Source: Caldilineaceae bacterium (lineage in GTDB: Bacteria > Chloroflexota > Anaerolineae > Caldilineales > Caldilineaceae). From it: 64,000 nucleotides of DNA. Shown here piece after piece: positions 17,400 to 25,849 of this stretch. The position numbers and the translations under genes were made by a program. Under the pieces are notes generated by a model that saw only the letters and a list, made by a program, of their open reading frames with translations, had not been told where the DNA came from and did not search any database. Location of the stretch: assembly GCA_020846635.1 (NCBI GenBank), contig JADLDO010000014.1:124001-188000 (forward strand), in the 5' to 3' direction. Positions within the stretch are counted from its first letter, which is position 1; the number at the start of each line of letters is the position of its first letter.

Positions 17400-19132
17400 T
17401 ATACATACTCCTCTTGAATCTGAGATGCGATAATTTCCTGATAGACCGTCGATTGGGTCAGGAGTTCTTCATGCGTTCCGCGGTCCGTGATGACCCCGTT
17501 ATCCATGACGAGAATTTCTTCCGAATTCTGGACGGTGGCGACGCGCTGTGCAACGATAATGAGTGTTTTATTCGCTAGCAGTTCCTGGATGGCGTGGCGA
17601 ATCTTCCGCTCTGTGGAGAAGTCAAGTGCCGAGAAACAGTCGTCAAATATGTAGTAATAGGTGTCGCGGATCAGGCCGCGTGCCAACGCGATACGCTGTT
17701 TTTGGCCGCCAGAGAGGTTGACGGCATTCTGAGCAATTTGAGTATCAAGCTTATTCTCTGATCCTCTGAAGAAATCCCCCATCTGACACGCATCGAGCAC
17801 GCGCCAGATTTCGTCGTCTGTCGCATCCGGCTTCCCGGCGCGTATGTTCTGGCGAATCGAATCGCTAAACAGGAAGGTCTGCTGGGGGATAATGGTAAAC
17901 AAGCGGTTGAATTCGTTTTGGCTCAGTTCCTTACTATCTCTGCCATCCACAAGAATAGAGCCGCTGGTCGCATCATAATGACGCATGATGAGGCGGAGCA
18001 GAGTCGATTTACCGCTGCCTGTAGAACCAATAATCGCCGATGTTGTACCAGGCTTTATCTCCAGAGAGACGTTATCAATGGCAGGATACGAAGCTCCGGG
18101 ATAGTAGAATGTAAGGTTTTTAATCTCTATCCCAGAAAGTCCGGCTGTCCATACCGGCGCAGCCTCGCTTTCCTTCGGGAAATGAACCGTTTCTTCGGTG
18201 GAGAGAATTTCGCCGATGCGCTTCAGAGAAACATTCGAGCGCGGCAGAACGGTGATAATTGCCGCAAATTGTTGGACATTGTTTAGGGCGAGCGTAACAT
18301 ACTCGATGATAGCGACCAGAACACCGATCTGGATCAGGCCGGATTCTGCGCGTACTCCTCCGGCTGCGAGAATGACCAGCACCAGGATATTCACGAACAG
18401 CAGCACAAGCGGAGCCAGCAGCATCATCGTGCTTTCCGCTTTGACGTTCGCATCGTAGGCATCCTCAACCGCATTGGCAAACTGCTGTTCTTCATATTCT
18501 GTCTTGCCAAAGGCCTTGACAACGCGAATACCGCTCATGTTCTGTCGAAACAGGCGGTTGATGTTGTCGATGCTCGAACGAATTCTTGCATACTGCGGGA
18601 GCGCGTGTGACGTTAACCTAGTGGCCAGAAAAAAGACAAAAGGCACGATCAGGAGCATCAGCAGCGCGAGCTGGACATCCAGCATAAAGGCGATAATCAC
18701 CGAGCCGATAATCGTGATGGTCAGGGTATATATCTTGCGCAACGCCAAATCCACGAAGTTCGAGACTTGCTTAACGTCATTGACATTGCGCGTGATCAGG
18801 GTCGAGGTGGAGAAATTCTGACGAACCTGCTCCGACCAGTCAATGACCTTCTCAAAGATATCGCCGCGCATATCGCGCGATATGCCCGCATTCACATGGG
18901 TCAGGAAATAGAGCATGATCAGGAGACTCACGACATTAACGATAGATGTGGCGACCATCAGGAGCCCGATCCGCACGATATAGTCCATATCGTTCAGCAT
19001 GATCCCCTTGTCGATGATCTCAACCATCAACCGCGGTATGAGCAGTTGGGAAGCGACCCAAATCGTTGCAAAAATAAGCTGCAGGACGATCAGCGTGCGA
19101 TAGCGTTTTGCATAACTCATTAATGTCCTCAT
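17399..19132 (-). CDS. Heterodimeric ABC exporter subunit with degenerate ATP site (LmrC/BmrC/TM287-like)
   Basis: The 577-residue partner has the same layout: exporter membrane domain, Walker A GSTGSGKST at 369-377, and a canonical LSGGQ at 473-477. After Walker B Asp497 the catalytic Glu is replaced by Asp498 (YYIFDD), and the switch His is Gln in VAQRVATV. With the LSGGQ it would complete the live site formed by the other subunit, while its own nucleotide site is degenerate. A good ribosome site, CAGGAGG, lies about ten bases before the start. Both genes look somewhat lower in G+C and different in codon choice from their neighbours, which may mean acquisition from another lineage. Confidence 0.92.
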   Translation of the reverse strand: MRTLMSYAKRYRTLIVLQLIFATIWVASQLLIPRLMVEIIDKGIMLNDMDYIVRIGLLMVATSIVNVVSLLIMLYFLTHVNAGISRDMRGDIFEKVIDWSEQVRQNFSTSTLITRNVNDVKQVSNFVDLALRKIYTLTITIIGSVIIAFMLDVQLALLMLLIVPFVFFLATRLTSHALPQYARIRSSIDNINRLFRQNMSGIRVVKAFGKTEYEEQQFANAVEDAYDANVKAESTMMLLAPLVLLFVNILVLVILAAGGVRAESGLIQIGVLVAIIEYVTLALNNVQQFAAIITVLPRSNVSLKRIGEILSTEETVHFPKESEAAPVWTAGLSGIEIKNLTFYYPGASYPAIDNVSLEIKPGTTSAIIGSTGSGKSTLLRLIMRHYDATSGSILVDGRDSKELSQNEFNRLFTIIPQQTFLFSDSIRQNIRAGKPDATDDEIWRVLDACQMGDFFRGSENKLDTQIAQNAVNLSGGQKQRIALARGLIRDTYYYIFDDCFSALDFSTERKIRHAIQELLANKTLIIVAQRVATVQNSEEILVMDNGVITDRGTHEELLTQSTVYQEIIASQIQEEYV

Positions 19133-19278
19133 GAATTCGCAACCTCCTGCACGAAAGTTGAACAGCGCGGGCTCACACTCAGCCCACTTCGCATGGAACA
19201 GTCAACCCAAGTAGCAACCGTTACAATGATACTAAATATATCCTAGACAGAAATTATTCTGAAACCAGTAGAGCTTGG

Positions 19279-19307
19279 TTGATCTCCATTTCTGTTTTGT
19301 GTATAAT
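19279..19307 (+). promoter_or_regulatory. Promoter for the large secreted protein
   Basis: TTGATC (19279-19284) and a perfect TATAAT (19302-19307) are 17 bases apart. Transcription would begin near 19314. Confidence 0.6.
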
Positions 19308-19420
19308 GACAACACAAGGCTAAGGAGGTATCAGATCAAGAGGTTGATCGCTTACCGCCTACCCCTTGCGCTCCGATAGGTCCCCGAATACAACTTAATA
19401 ATCTGGCAAGATTTTGTCAC

Positions 19421-19448
19421 CTCTAGCGCATTTTCTCTAGCGCATTTT
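19421..19448. repeat. Perfect tandem 14-base repeat in the leader
   Basis: CTCTAGCGCATTTT occurs twice head to tail (19421-19434, 19435-19448), followed by more T. It lies between the promoter and the secreted protein gene. Confidence 0.7.
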
Positions 19449-19640
19449 TTTGAGGTGTGCAAGACGGCGCATCTACTTCTTTTCCAAAGATTTGGAATGC
19501 ACCACGGGCTCCCTTCATTCTAGATTCCGCTGACAGCGACGCGCTCAAAGAGCATCGACATAAACACCGCGGGGAGTTGGCTATTGCGCTAACATTGAGA
19601 ATCGGCCTAGCCGGTTGTGTGTGCGAGAGGAGTAAATCGC

Positions 19641-22600
19641 ATGTTTGCCAATTTTGGAGGTCGTACCCTGTTCCGAGTATACCGGAATGGCTTGCAGTGG
19701 TTTGCGATTATAGCGGCGATTCTGATTTTTGGAACTGCCAGCACGCAGGCCCAAGTCACCATCCAAGCTGTTAGCGAAGTGCGTACCTACTATCCCAGTG
19801 AATCGGCTGTTGAAAATCCTCTGGCGTTCTCCTACTCTGCTACTCTGAATCAATTTTACTCGCTTGTGCAACCAGACATGGCTTCAGCAAACGATGCCAA
19901 GTCGACGGTTGATGCATTCACTCTCTATGAGGAGTTGATCGATACGACCCCTCTCAAATCAGCCCTCGGTGACACCACCCACATGGCGTTTGACGATGCC
20001 AATGGCCGCCTCCTTTTGCTCAACAGTCGTTTCTCGCAGTTGGTTCAGATCAGCGTGGACAGCCAGGGGCGCTTGGACCCGGCCACTGAAGTTGTCACTG
20101 ACATCACCAACTGGGGATTGGGCAATATTAAAGGCATGGTGATTGACAACGCAGGCGGAAATCTGCTATTCCTAGATAGCGCCGCCTCACAACTCATCCG
20201 TGTGAAGTTGGATGTGAACAGTGAAGGGGCAAGCCTCGAAACGATTGACCTAGCCCATCTGGGTGTTCATGATTTACGAGGTCTTGCCGTTCATCCCGCA
20301 ACAGGCCATCTCTATATCCTGAGTGCGGCGAAACGCACTCTCTACGAACTAGATCAGTCCGGTCAGTTGGTTGCTGAATATAACGTGAGTGGTTTAGCGT
20401 TGGCTGACCCACGCGCACTGGTGATTGCGCCAAGCGCTGACCTAACCGACCCTGCCGACACGCTTCATCTCTACATTGCCGACAGTAATTCGGCAAACGG
20501 GCAGGTCGGCCAAGAGGAAAACCAAGAAGAATCCTCTGTCAACCTCCCCTATAATCTTTTCCTCCCGTTCAGCGCCCAAGAGACCTCCAGTGACACCCCC
20601 GTCACGCCGGTAGCATCGCAAAAGCCGGATTTTGACAGAATTGTCGAAGTTTCGTTGGAACAAAATGATCTGCTGGTTCATACAGCCAGCGTCCAAGCGA
20701 CAATTCTGACTTTTGTCCAAACAATCGACATGTCTCAATTTTCCCCGCCAAGCCCTGATTCTTCAGGCATTACCTACATCTCAGATACCGATACGCTCTT
20801 AGTCGTAGATGGCGAGGTCGACGAGATGCCGATCTATTATGCCGGCGCAAATACATACGGCGTTACGCGCGGCGGCGCACTCTCCTCTACGATGACGACT
20901 GTGCCGTGGTCGAGAGAGCCAACAGACGTGGCGTATAACCAAAACGATGGTCACATCTTCTATTCAGATGACAACCGAAAAACCATCTTCGAGGTAGCTC
21001 CCGGTCCTGATGGCCTCCACGGCACCAGCGACGATATTCGCACTTCATTTCTTACGTCCAGTTTCAATTCAATGGACCCGGAAGGCTTGGCATATGACCC
21101 CACAAGTAACGATCTGTTCATTGCCGACGGTGTGAACAGTGAAGTATATCGGGTAAATCGTGGGGCCAACGGCATCTTTGACGGGGTTCCTGCCAGTGGT
21201 GGAGATGACGTCGTCACAAACTTCGATACCCTTGTCTGGGGTATTCAGGACCCGGAAGCGATTGAATTTGATACAACGACCGGCAATCTCGTCATGGTCG
21301 GCAAAAGCCTCATATCGCGTCTAGTGTTCGAGCTAACAACGTCGGGTGACTTGGTAAACACCTATGATGTATCAGCATCGGAGGGTCTCAAACTCGCAGG
21401 TGTGACAGTCGCACCGGGAAGTGCCAACCCATCGGTTGCCAGCTACTACATCGTTGATCGAGGCATCGACAACGACAATGCCCCGACCGAGAACGACGGT
21501 AAAATATACGAGTTCTCAAAGGTTCCTGCGCCTCCGCCGGGCGATGCCATCTTTGCCGATGGTTTCGAGTCGGGCAACTTCTCCCAGTGGAGCGCAAGCA
21601 GCACCAATGGCGGTGAGGTAAGTGTCAGTCCAGCCGCGGCTTTGGTAGGAAGCCGGGGGATGCAGGTCTTGATCAGCGACAACACGGAACGCTATGTCGC
21701 CGACAACCGGCCCGCAGCAGAGCCGCGCTATCGTGCGCGCTTCTACTTTGACCCTAATTCCATCCCCATGACCAGCTCCGATAACCACGTCATCTTCCAG
21801 GGCTATAGTGTCGCAGAACAGCCCATCTTGCGTGTCCAGTTCCGCTTCTTCAATGGGGCCTATCAACTCCAGGTGGGCATACGCGATGACAGTTCCACAT
21901 GGACTAACAGCAGTTGGTTCAACATCACGGATGCCGGCCATGTCGTCGAAGTCGATTGGCAAGCAGCCACCGCAGCCGGAGCGAACAATGGCTATGTGAC
22001 GCTCTGGATCGATGAGGCGCAAAGAGCCAACCTCACCGGCAATGACAACGACACCCGTCGCATCGACAGCATACGCTTGGGGGCAGTCCTGGGCATTGAC
22101 AACGGCACACGGGGGACCTACTACTTCGATGCCTTTGAATCGCGCCGCCAAACCTACATCGGCCCTGCCGATGGCACACCCCCCACACCCACGAATACAC
22201 CCACTAATACACCGACGCCTACCAGCACAGCGGTGATACCTCCCACAGCTACAGATACGCCGACAAACACGCCGACGCCAACCAACACGCCCACAGCCAC
22301 GGATACACCGACAAACACGCCGACGAATACGCCGGTGATACCGCCCACAGCTACGGATACACCGACCAATACACCGACGCCGACCAATACGCCGGTGACA
22401 CCCCCTACATCCACAAACACACCGACGAATACGCCAACCAGTACGCCACCGTCAGCGGATATCATCTTTACCGATGGCTTTGAGTCGGGGAACTTCTCTG
22501 CGTGGAGTGCGAGTAACATTAATGGTGGTGACTTGAGTGTGAGTACAGCGGCAACGCTGGTGGGCAGCCGAGGGATGCAAGCTCTACTCGATGACAACGT

Positions 22601-23216
22601 CGCAATCTACGTCACTGACGATAGGCCCGTCGCTGAGCCGCGCTATCGGGCACGCTTTTACTTTGATCCGAACTCCATCCCTATGACCAGCGGTAACGCC
22701 CATTTCATCTTGCAGGGCTTCACGGGGACATCCCCTGCGGTGCTGCGGATAGAGTTCCGCAAATTCAACACAGAGTATCAACTTCGTGCTGCCTTGCTCA
22801 ATGATGCCACCACCTGGACGAACAGCGCTTGGTTCATGATCACCGATGCCACTCATTTTGTGGAACTTGACTGGCGGGCGGCAACGGCAGTCGGGGCGAA
22901 TAATGGCGGGCTCACGTTTTGGATCGATGGGACACAAAGAGCCGACCTGATCAATATCGACAATGACACGCGCCGCATCGACCGCATGCGGCTTGGCGCG
23001 GTGGCAGGCATTGACAACGGCACGCGCGGCACCTACTACTTCGATGCCTTTGAATCACGCCGCCAAACCTACATCGGCCCTGCCGCCGGTGCCCAGGTCA
23101 TAATGGACGAGTCCGTTGTGATAGATTCGGCAGAACTCCATGTCTCGACCGAGGAGGAAGCCGAGCCGGAGGAGAGCCCAGAATCGGGTCTCTACTTACC
23201 CTTTGTTGACCAATAA
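19641..23216 (+). CDS. Large secreted protein: beta-propeller-like region plus duplicated C-terminal domain
   Basis: A protein of 1,191 residues if it starts at 19641, where GAGAGGAG precedes the ATG (the frame is open from 19617). A signal peptide (about 18-37, hydrophobic, ending TQAQ) sends it out of the cell. Residues about 50-630 contain repeated segments such as MVIDNAGGNLLFLD and LAYDPTSNDLFIAD, resembling NHL or SdiA-regulated-type propeller blades. Two copies of a roughly 200-residue domain follow (DNA 21540-22175 and 22456-23090), each starting FADGFESGNFS or FTDGFESGNFS and ending RRQTYIGPA, with a lectin-like all-beta look. A Thr-Pro-Thr linker joins them. The C-terminus is acidic and ends LYLPFVDQ. 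The role is probably surface binding; no catalytic site is visible. Confidence 0.8.
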   Translation: MFANFGGRTLFRVYRNGLQWFAIIAAILIFGTASTQAQVTIQAVSEVRTYYPSESAVENPLAFSYSATLNQFYSLVQPDMASANDAKSTVDAFTLYEELIDTTPLKSALGDTTHMAFDDANGRLLLLNSRFSQLVQISVDSQGRLDPATEVVTDITNWGLGNIKGMVIDNAGGNLLFLDSAASQLIRVKLDVNSEGASLETIDLAHLGVHDLRGLAVHPATGHLYILSAAKRTLYELDQSGQLVAEYNVSGLALADPRALVIAPSADLTDPADTLHLYIADSNSANGQVGQEENQEESSVNLPYNLFLPFSAQETSSDTPVTPVASQKPDFDRIVEVSLEQNDLLVHTASVQATILTFVQTIDMSQFSPPSPDSSGITYISDTDTLLVVDGEVDEMPIYYAGANTYGVTRGGALSSTMTTVPWSREPTDVAYNQNDGHIFYSDDNRKTIFEVAPGPDGLHGTSDDIRTSFLTSSFNSMDPEGLAYDPTSNDLFIADGVNSEVYRVNRGANGIFDGVPASGGDDVVTNFDTLVWGIQDPEAIEFDTTTGNLVMVGKSLISRLVFELTTSGDLVNTYDVSASEGLKLAGVTVAPGSANPSVASYYIVDRGIDNDNAPTENDGKIYEFSKVPAPPPGDAIFADGFESGNFSQWSASSTNGGEVSVSPAAALVGSRGMQVLISDNTERYVADNRPAAEPRYRARFYFDPNSIPMTSSDNHVIFQGYSVAEQPILRVQFRFFNGAYQLQVGIRDDSSTWTNSSWFNITDAGHVVEVDWQAATAAGANNGYVTLWIDEAQRANLTGNDNDTRRIDSIRLGAVLGIDNGTRGTYYFDAFESRRQTYIGPADGTPPTPTNTPTNTPTPTSTAVIPPTATDTPTNTPTPTNTPTATDTPTNTPTNTPVIPPTATDTPTNTPTPTNTPVTPPTSTNTPTNTPTSTPPSADIIFTDGFESGNFSAWSASNINGGDLSVSTAATLVGSRGMQALLDDNVAIYVTDDRPVAEPRYRARFYFDPNSIPMTSGNAHFILQGFTGTSPAVLRIEFRKFNTEYQLRAALLNDATTWTNSAWFMITDATHFVELDWRAATAVGANNGGLTFWIDGTQRADLINIDNDTRRIDRMRLGAVAGIDNGTRGTYYFDAFESRRQTYIGPAAGAQVIMDESVVIDSAELHVSTEEEAEPEESPESGLYLPFVDQ
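22184..22452 (+). repeat. Coding repeat for a Thr-Pro-rich linker
   Basis: About 270 bases built of variations of ACACCGACGAATACGCCG-like units encode TPTNTPT-type sequence between the two C-terminal domains of the secreted protein. Such tracts form stiff, probably glycosylated spacers and are prone to length change. Confidence 0.85.
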
Positions 23217-23296
23217 GGGGCGAGAAGTTCGGGGAATGCTTTGAGAAGGGCGGAACTGACCCACAAAAGGGTCGGTGACAATAAGAAACGCGTTTG

Positions 23297-23335
23297 GCGG
23301 ACTTCTCTTTGCCGGTTTGGCAAAGAGAAGTCCGC
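23297..23335 (+). terminator. Strong hairpin after the secreted protein gene
   Basis: A 17-base perfect stem (23297-23313 with 23319-23335) around the loop GGTTT. No T-run follows, so it may protect the mRNA end as well as terminate. A smaller hairpin, GACCC/GGGTC, lies just before it. Confidence 0.55.
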
Positions 23336-23449
23336 TGGTTTGCCTCACCACAATACTCGAACCGCTATCCCCTTCTCCAGATCAATCCACAAATTGTTGG
23401 CAGTGCGCAACGACATCATCTTAACAACGCAAGAGCTGGAGCACTGTAC

Positions 23450-24553
23450 ATGGCTGGTTTCCACACAGCAACCCACGTCGATAGACTGAAACCGCACCAT
23501 TCAACGAGAACAGTCCGTATCTCTATTCTTCTGTGTCTACTCATCATCCTTCTTACGAGTTGCACGCTTCAAGTACCCCTAGCTGTGCCGGTAGCTGGCC
23601 CAAAACCGCTCACAGCCATCTCCGAACAGCCCGTCACCGTTATTGAGTTACGCGGCCCACTCTCCAGACGCAAGGCCCAACTCTCTGGGTTAGCCTGGTA
23701 TGGCGACTATCTAATCCTCCTGCCCCAATATCCAGATCGCTTTGAGAATCAACTTTTCTACCTCGAAAAGCAACAGATCATTAGTTTCTTGTGGGGTGAT
23801 ACGCATGAGCCACTGAGGCCACAACCCATTCCTCTGATCGCAGGCGACCTGCTTGCGCAGATTCCTGGCTTTCAAGGGTTCGAGGCCATTCTATTTACCG
23901 GCGCCCGAGTCTTTCTTACGATTGAGGCAGAAGCAGATCAACAGATGGTGGGCTACCTGGTATCAGGTATGATCACGCCGAATTTGAGCGAATTGCGGCT
24001 GGATCCAAAGCTGATGACCCCGATCGCACCCCAGACCAACTTGCTGAACTTGTCCGATGAAACGATCCTATCTGATGGAGAACATATCGTTACCATCTAT
24101 GAAGGCAATGGCGCAATCATCAATGGATCACCTGTTGCCCATCTATTTAATCCGCAGGATTTACAGCCGCTCGGCACCATTCCCTTCCCCCACATCGACT
24201 ACCGCATCACCGATGCCACCGCATTGGACAATGCCAACCGTTTCTGGGCCATCAACAACTTTTCCCTTTCCAACAGCGCGCTAAAACTGGGGCCGGACCC
24301 GCTTGCTACCCAATATGGAATAGGGCCCACGCATGCCGCCAGCCCATTCGTCGAACGCCTTGTAGAGTTTCAATACTCTACAACCGGCATTACGCTTGTG
24401 GATACGCCGCCCCTGCAACTCCAACTGCTTGACGATGCCGCCCGCAACTGGGAAGGCATCGCGCGGCTCGAAAGCCCAGAGTTTGCTGGATTTCTCCTGG
24501 TCACAGATAATCGCCCAGAGACCATTCTGGCCTTTGTGCCACAGCCTCACTAG
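23450..24553 (+). CDS. Lipoprotein, possibly of the esterase/phytase-like propeller family
   Basis: The 367-residue protein starts at 23450, after GGAG at 23438, because the open frame upstream crosses the terminator hairpin. The signal peptide ends in the lipobox LTSC, with Cys38 lipid-modified. The mature part reads like a beta-propeller: LSGLAWYGDYLILLPQ, the calcium-loop-like FEAILFTGARVFLTIEAE, DATALDNANRFWAINN and, near the end, NWEGIARLES then GFLLVTDN, which resembles the esterase-like activity of phytase domain (PF13449). If so, it could work on phosphorylated compounds outside the membrane. It precedes the pst operon, which would fit phosphate scavenging, but the Pho box lies downstream of it, so coregulation is not shown. 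Confidence 0.6.
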   Translation: MAGFHTATHVDRLKPHHSTRTVRISILLCLLIILLTSCTLQVPLAVPVAGPKPLTAISEQPVTVIELRGPLSRRKAQLSGLAWYGDYLILLPQYPDRFENQLFYLEKQQIISFLWGDTHEPLRPQPIPLIAGDLLAQIPGFQGFEAILFTGARVFLTIEAEADQQMVGYLVSGMITPNLSELRLDPKLMTPIAPQTNLLNLSDETILSDGEHIVTIYEGNGAIINGSPVAHLFNPQDLQPLGTIPFPHIDYRITDATALDNANRFWAINNFSLSNSALKLGPDPLATQYGIGPTHAASPFVERLVEFQYSTTGITLVDTPPLQLQLLDDAARNWEGIARLESPEFAGFLLVTDNRPETILAFVPQPH

Positions 24554-24642
24554 AAATCACATCGATTTACCAGCCACGCCAGATCGCCCGCATCACGTAC
24601 GTTATTTAGTGACGGCGCTCGCTGAATCCGCGCGCCCACACT

Positions 24643-24692
24643 TTAACGATTTATTAACAACACGTTCACAAATCGTTACCCCATTGTTAACA
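24643..24692 (+). promoter_or_regulatory. Pho box: five 11-base-spaced direct repeats
   Basis: Hexamers TTAACG (24643), TTAACA (24654), TTCACA (24665), TTACCC (24676) and TTAACA (24687) recur at exactly 11-base steps, one helical turn. This is the architecture of PhoB/PhoP binding sites, which replace the -35 box. A plausible -10, TAGACT, lies at 24702-24707. The pstS start is about 110 bases further on. Confidence 0.8.
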
Positions 24693-24701
24693 ATCAAAGA
24701 A

Positions 24702-24707
24702 TAGACT
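24702..24707 (+). promoter_or_regulatory. Candidate -10 box of the pst promoter
   Basis: TAGACT begins ten bases after the last Pho-box hexamer, the distance expected for an activator-dependent promoter. The long leader to pstS (about 105 bases) is A-rich and shows no clear hairpin. Confidence 0.45.
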
Positions 24708-24819
24708 CTAAGAACAACGAGAACAAAAGCAAACAGGCAACAAGTAAAGTCTCGACAAGCAAGCATCGTTCTCAAAAGGTTAACTTATACAGGCTAGTTA
24801 TAAGAAAGCTACGTTGTCT

Positions 24820-25779
24820 ATGTCCAGGCCCTATCCTTTGCGCCTGCCTTTTTGCAGTCGGTTTCCCATACATTCATCCAGGATCATCGCGCCCTTTTCC
24901 ACGTCTGTAGCCCTTCTCCTGCTGATGAGCTGGCTGCTCACCGCGTGCAGTCAAGCCATCGCGCAGGAACCCGCTACACAGCACCTCCAACGTGCGCTCC
25001 AGAACAAAGGCTCCGACACGATGGTAAACTTGGCCCTCGCTTGGGCTGAGAGCTACCGCCTCGTCAATCCCGACCTGCTCATTGCCGTCACAGGTGGCGG
25101 CACAGGTACGGGCATCGCCTCCTTGATCAATAATACAGTGGATATAGCCAACGCCTCGCGCCAGATGAAGGCAGACGAGATCACGCAGGCGCGCGCGCGT
25201 GGCGTCGACCCGGTTGAATTTACTGTCGCCATCGATGCACTAGCAATTATCGTTCACCCTTCCAACCCGATAAGCCAGTTGACCATCGATCAGCTAGCAG
25301 ACATCTATACGCAGCGGATTACCAATTGGAAAGAACTTGGCGGCAGTGACGCGCCGATTGTGCTGCTCTCGCGTGAGACAAACTCCGGCACACACACCTA
25401 CTTTTTAGAGGAGGTTGTGCGCAAAGGGGAAGATGACAACAAGGACATCTTTGCCCCTCAGACGTTGCTCATGCCCTCCTCAGTCGGCATTACAAGTGAA
25501 GTCCGCCGCAATCCCAACGCCATTGGTTACGATGGGCTAGGTTATGTCGACCCCGCACACGAAAAGATCATTGCGATTGCTGCCGACGCTAACTCCCCTT
25601 ATATATTGCCTTCCGTCGCAACGGGTATGGATGGCAGCTATCCCATCAGCCGCCCGCTTTACATGTATACCGCCGGACAACCCACTGGAGCGGCCGCTGA
25701 CTATATGAAGTGGATTCAGGGGCCGGAAGGTCAGCGGATCGTCGCCCAATTGGGCTTTGTACCACTCTCTGTACAGTAA
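24820..25779 (+). CDS. pstS: Phosphate-binding lipoprotein of the Pst system
   Basis: The 319-residue protein (ATG at 24820; a TTG at 24814 is in frame) has an unusually long N-region, then a hydrophobic stretch and lipobox LTAC with Cys43. The mature domain is a PstS-type binding protein: NKGSDTMVNLALAWAE begins the first lobe with the phosphate-binding GSDT loop, then GGGTGTGIASLINNTVDIA, SRQ, and the second-lobe LLSRETNSGTHTYF with the SGT phosphate loop. It captures inorganic phosphate for PstCA. The Pho box upstream supports induction by phosphate starvation. Confidence 0.93.
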   Translation: MSRPYPLRLPFCSRFPIHSSRIIAPFSTSVALLLLMSWLLTACSQAIAQEPATQHLQRALQNKGSDTMVNLALAWAESYRLVNPDLLIAVTGGGTGTGIASLINNTVDIANASRQMKADEITQARARGVDPVEFTVAIDALAIIVHPSNPISQLTIDQLADIYTQRITNWKELGGSDAPIVLLSRETNSGTHTYFLEEVVRKGEDDNKDIFAPQTLLMPSSVGITSEVRRNPNAIGYDGLGYVDPAHEKIIAIAADANSPYILPSVATGMDGSYPISRPLYMYTAGQPTGAAADYMKWIQGPEGQRIVAQLGFVPLSVQ

Positions 25780-25849
25780 CTATGTCTAGATCAGCTATCT
25801 CTAAATCAGTTCTCTCAAAATCTTTGATTGTCCAAGGAGCGCCCGTTCA

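Larger units (their letters stand above)
19133..19640. other. 508-base intergenic region with divergent regulatory signals
   Basis: No gene is convincing here. It holds the divergent upstream regions of the ABC exporter (minus) and the large secreted protein (plus). Visible elements are a plus-strand promoter (19279-19307), GATCAA/TTGATC inverted repeat (19334-19349), a perfect tandem 14-base repeat (19421-19448), and the palindrome TTCCAAA-GA-TTTGGAA (19482-19497). The plus-strand leader would be about 325 bases, long enough for RNA-level control. Confidence 0.5.

Noticed and set aside
19321..19380. Eleven-codon leader frame with TTG start after a TAAGGAGG
   Set aside because: The ribosome site is about 15 bases from the TTG, too far for efficient initiation, and no better start is present.
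22184..22452. Repeat tract that could be mistaken for a CRISPR array
   Set aside because: It is an in-frame coding repeat for a Thr-Pro linker, with no unique spacers and no cas genes nearby.
23294..23449. N-terminal extension of the lipoprotein gene up to 23294
   Set aside because: The extension crosses a 17-base hairpin and would put 52 residues before the signal peptide; the ATG at 23450 has a ribosome site and restores a normal lipoprotein signal.
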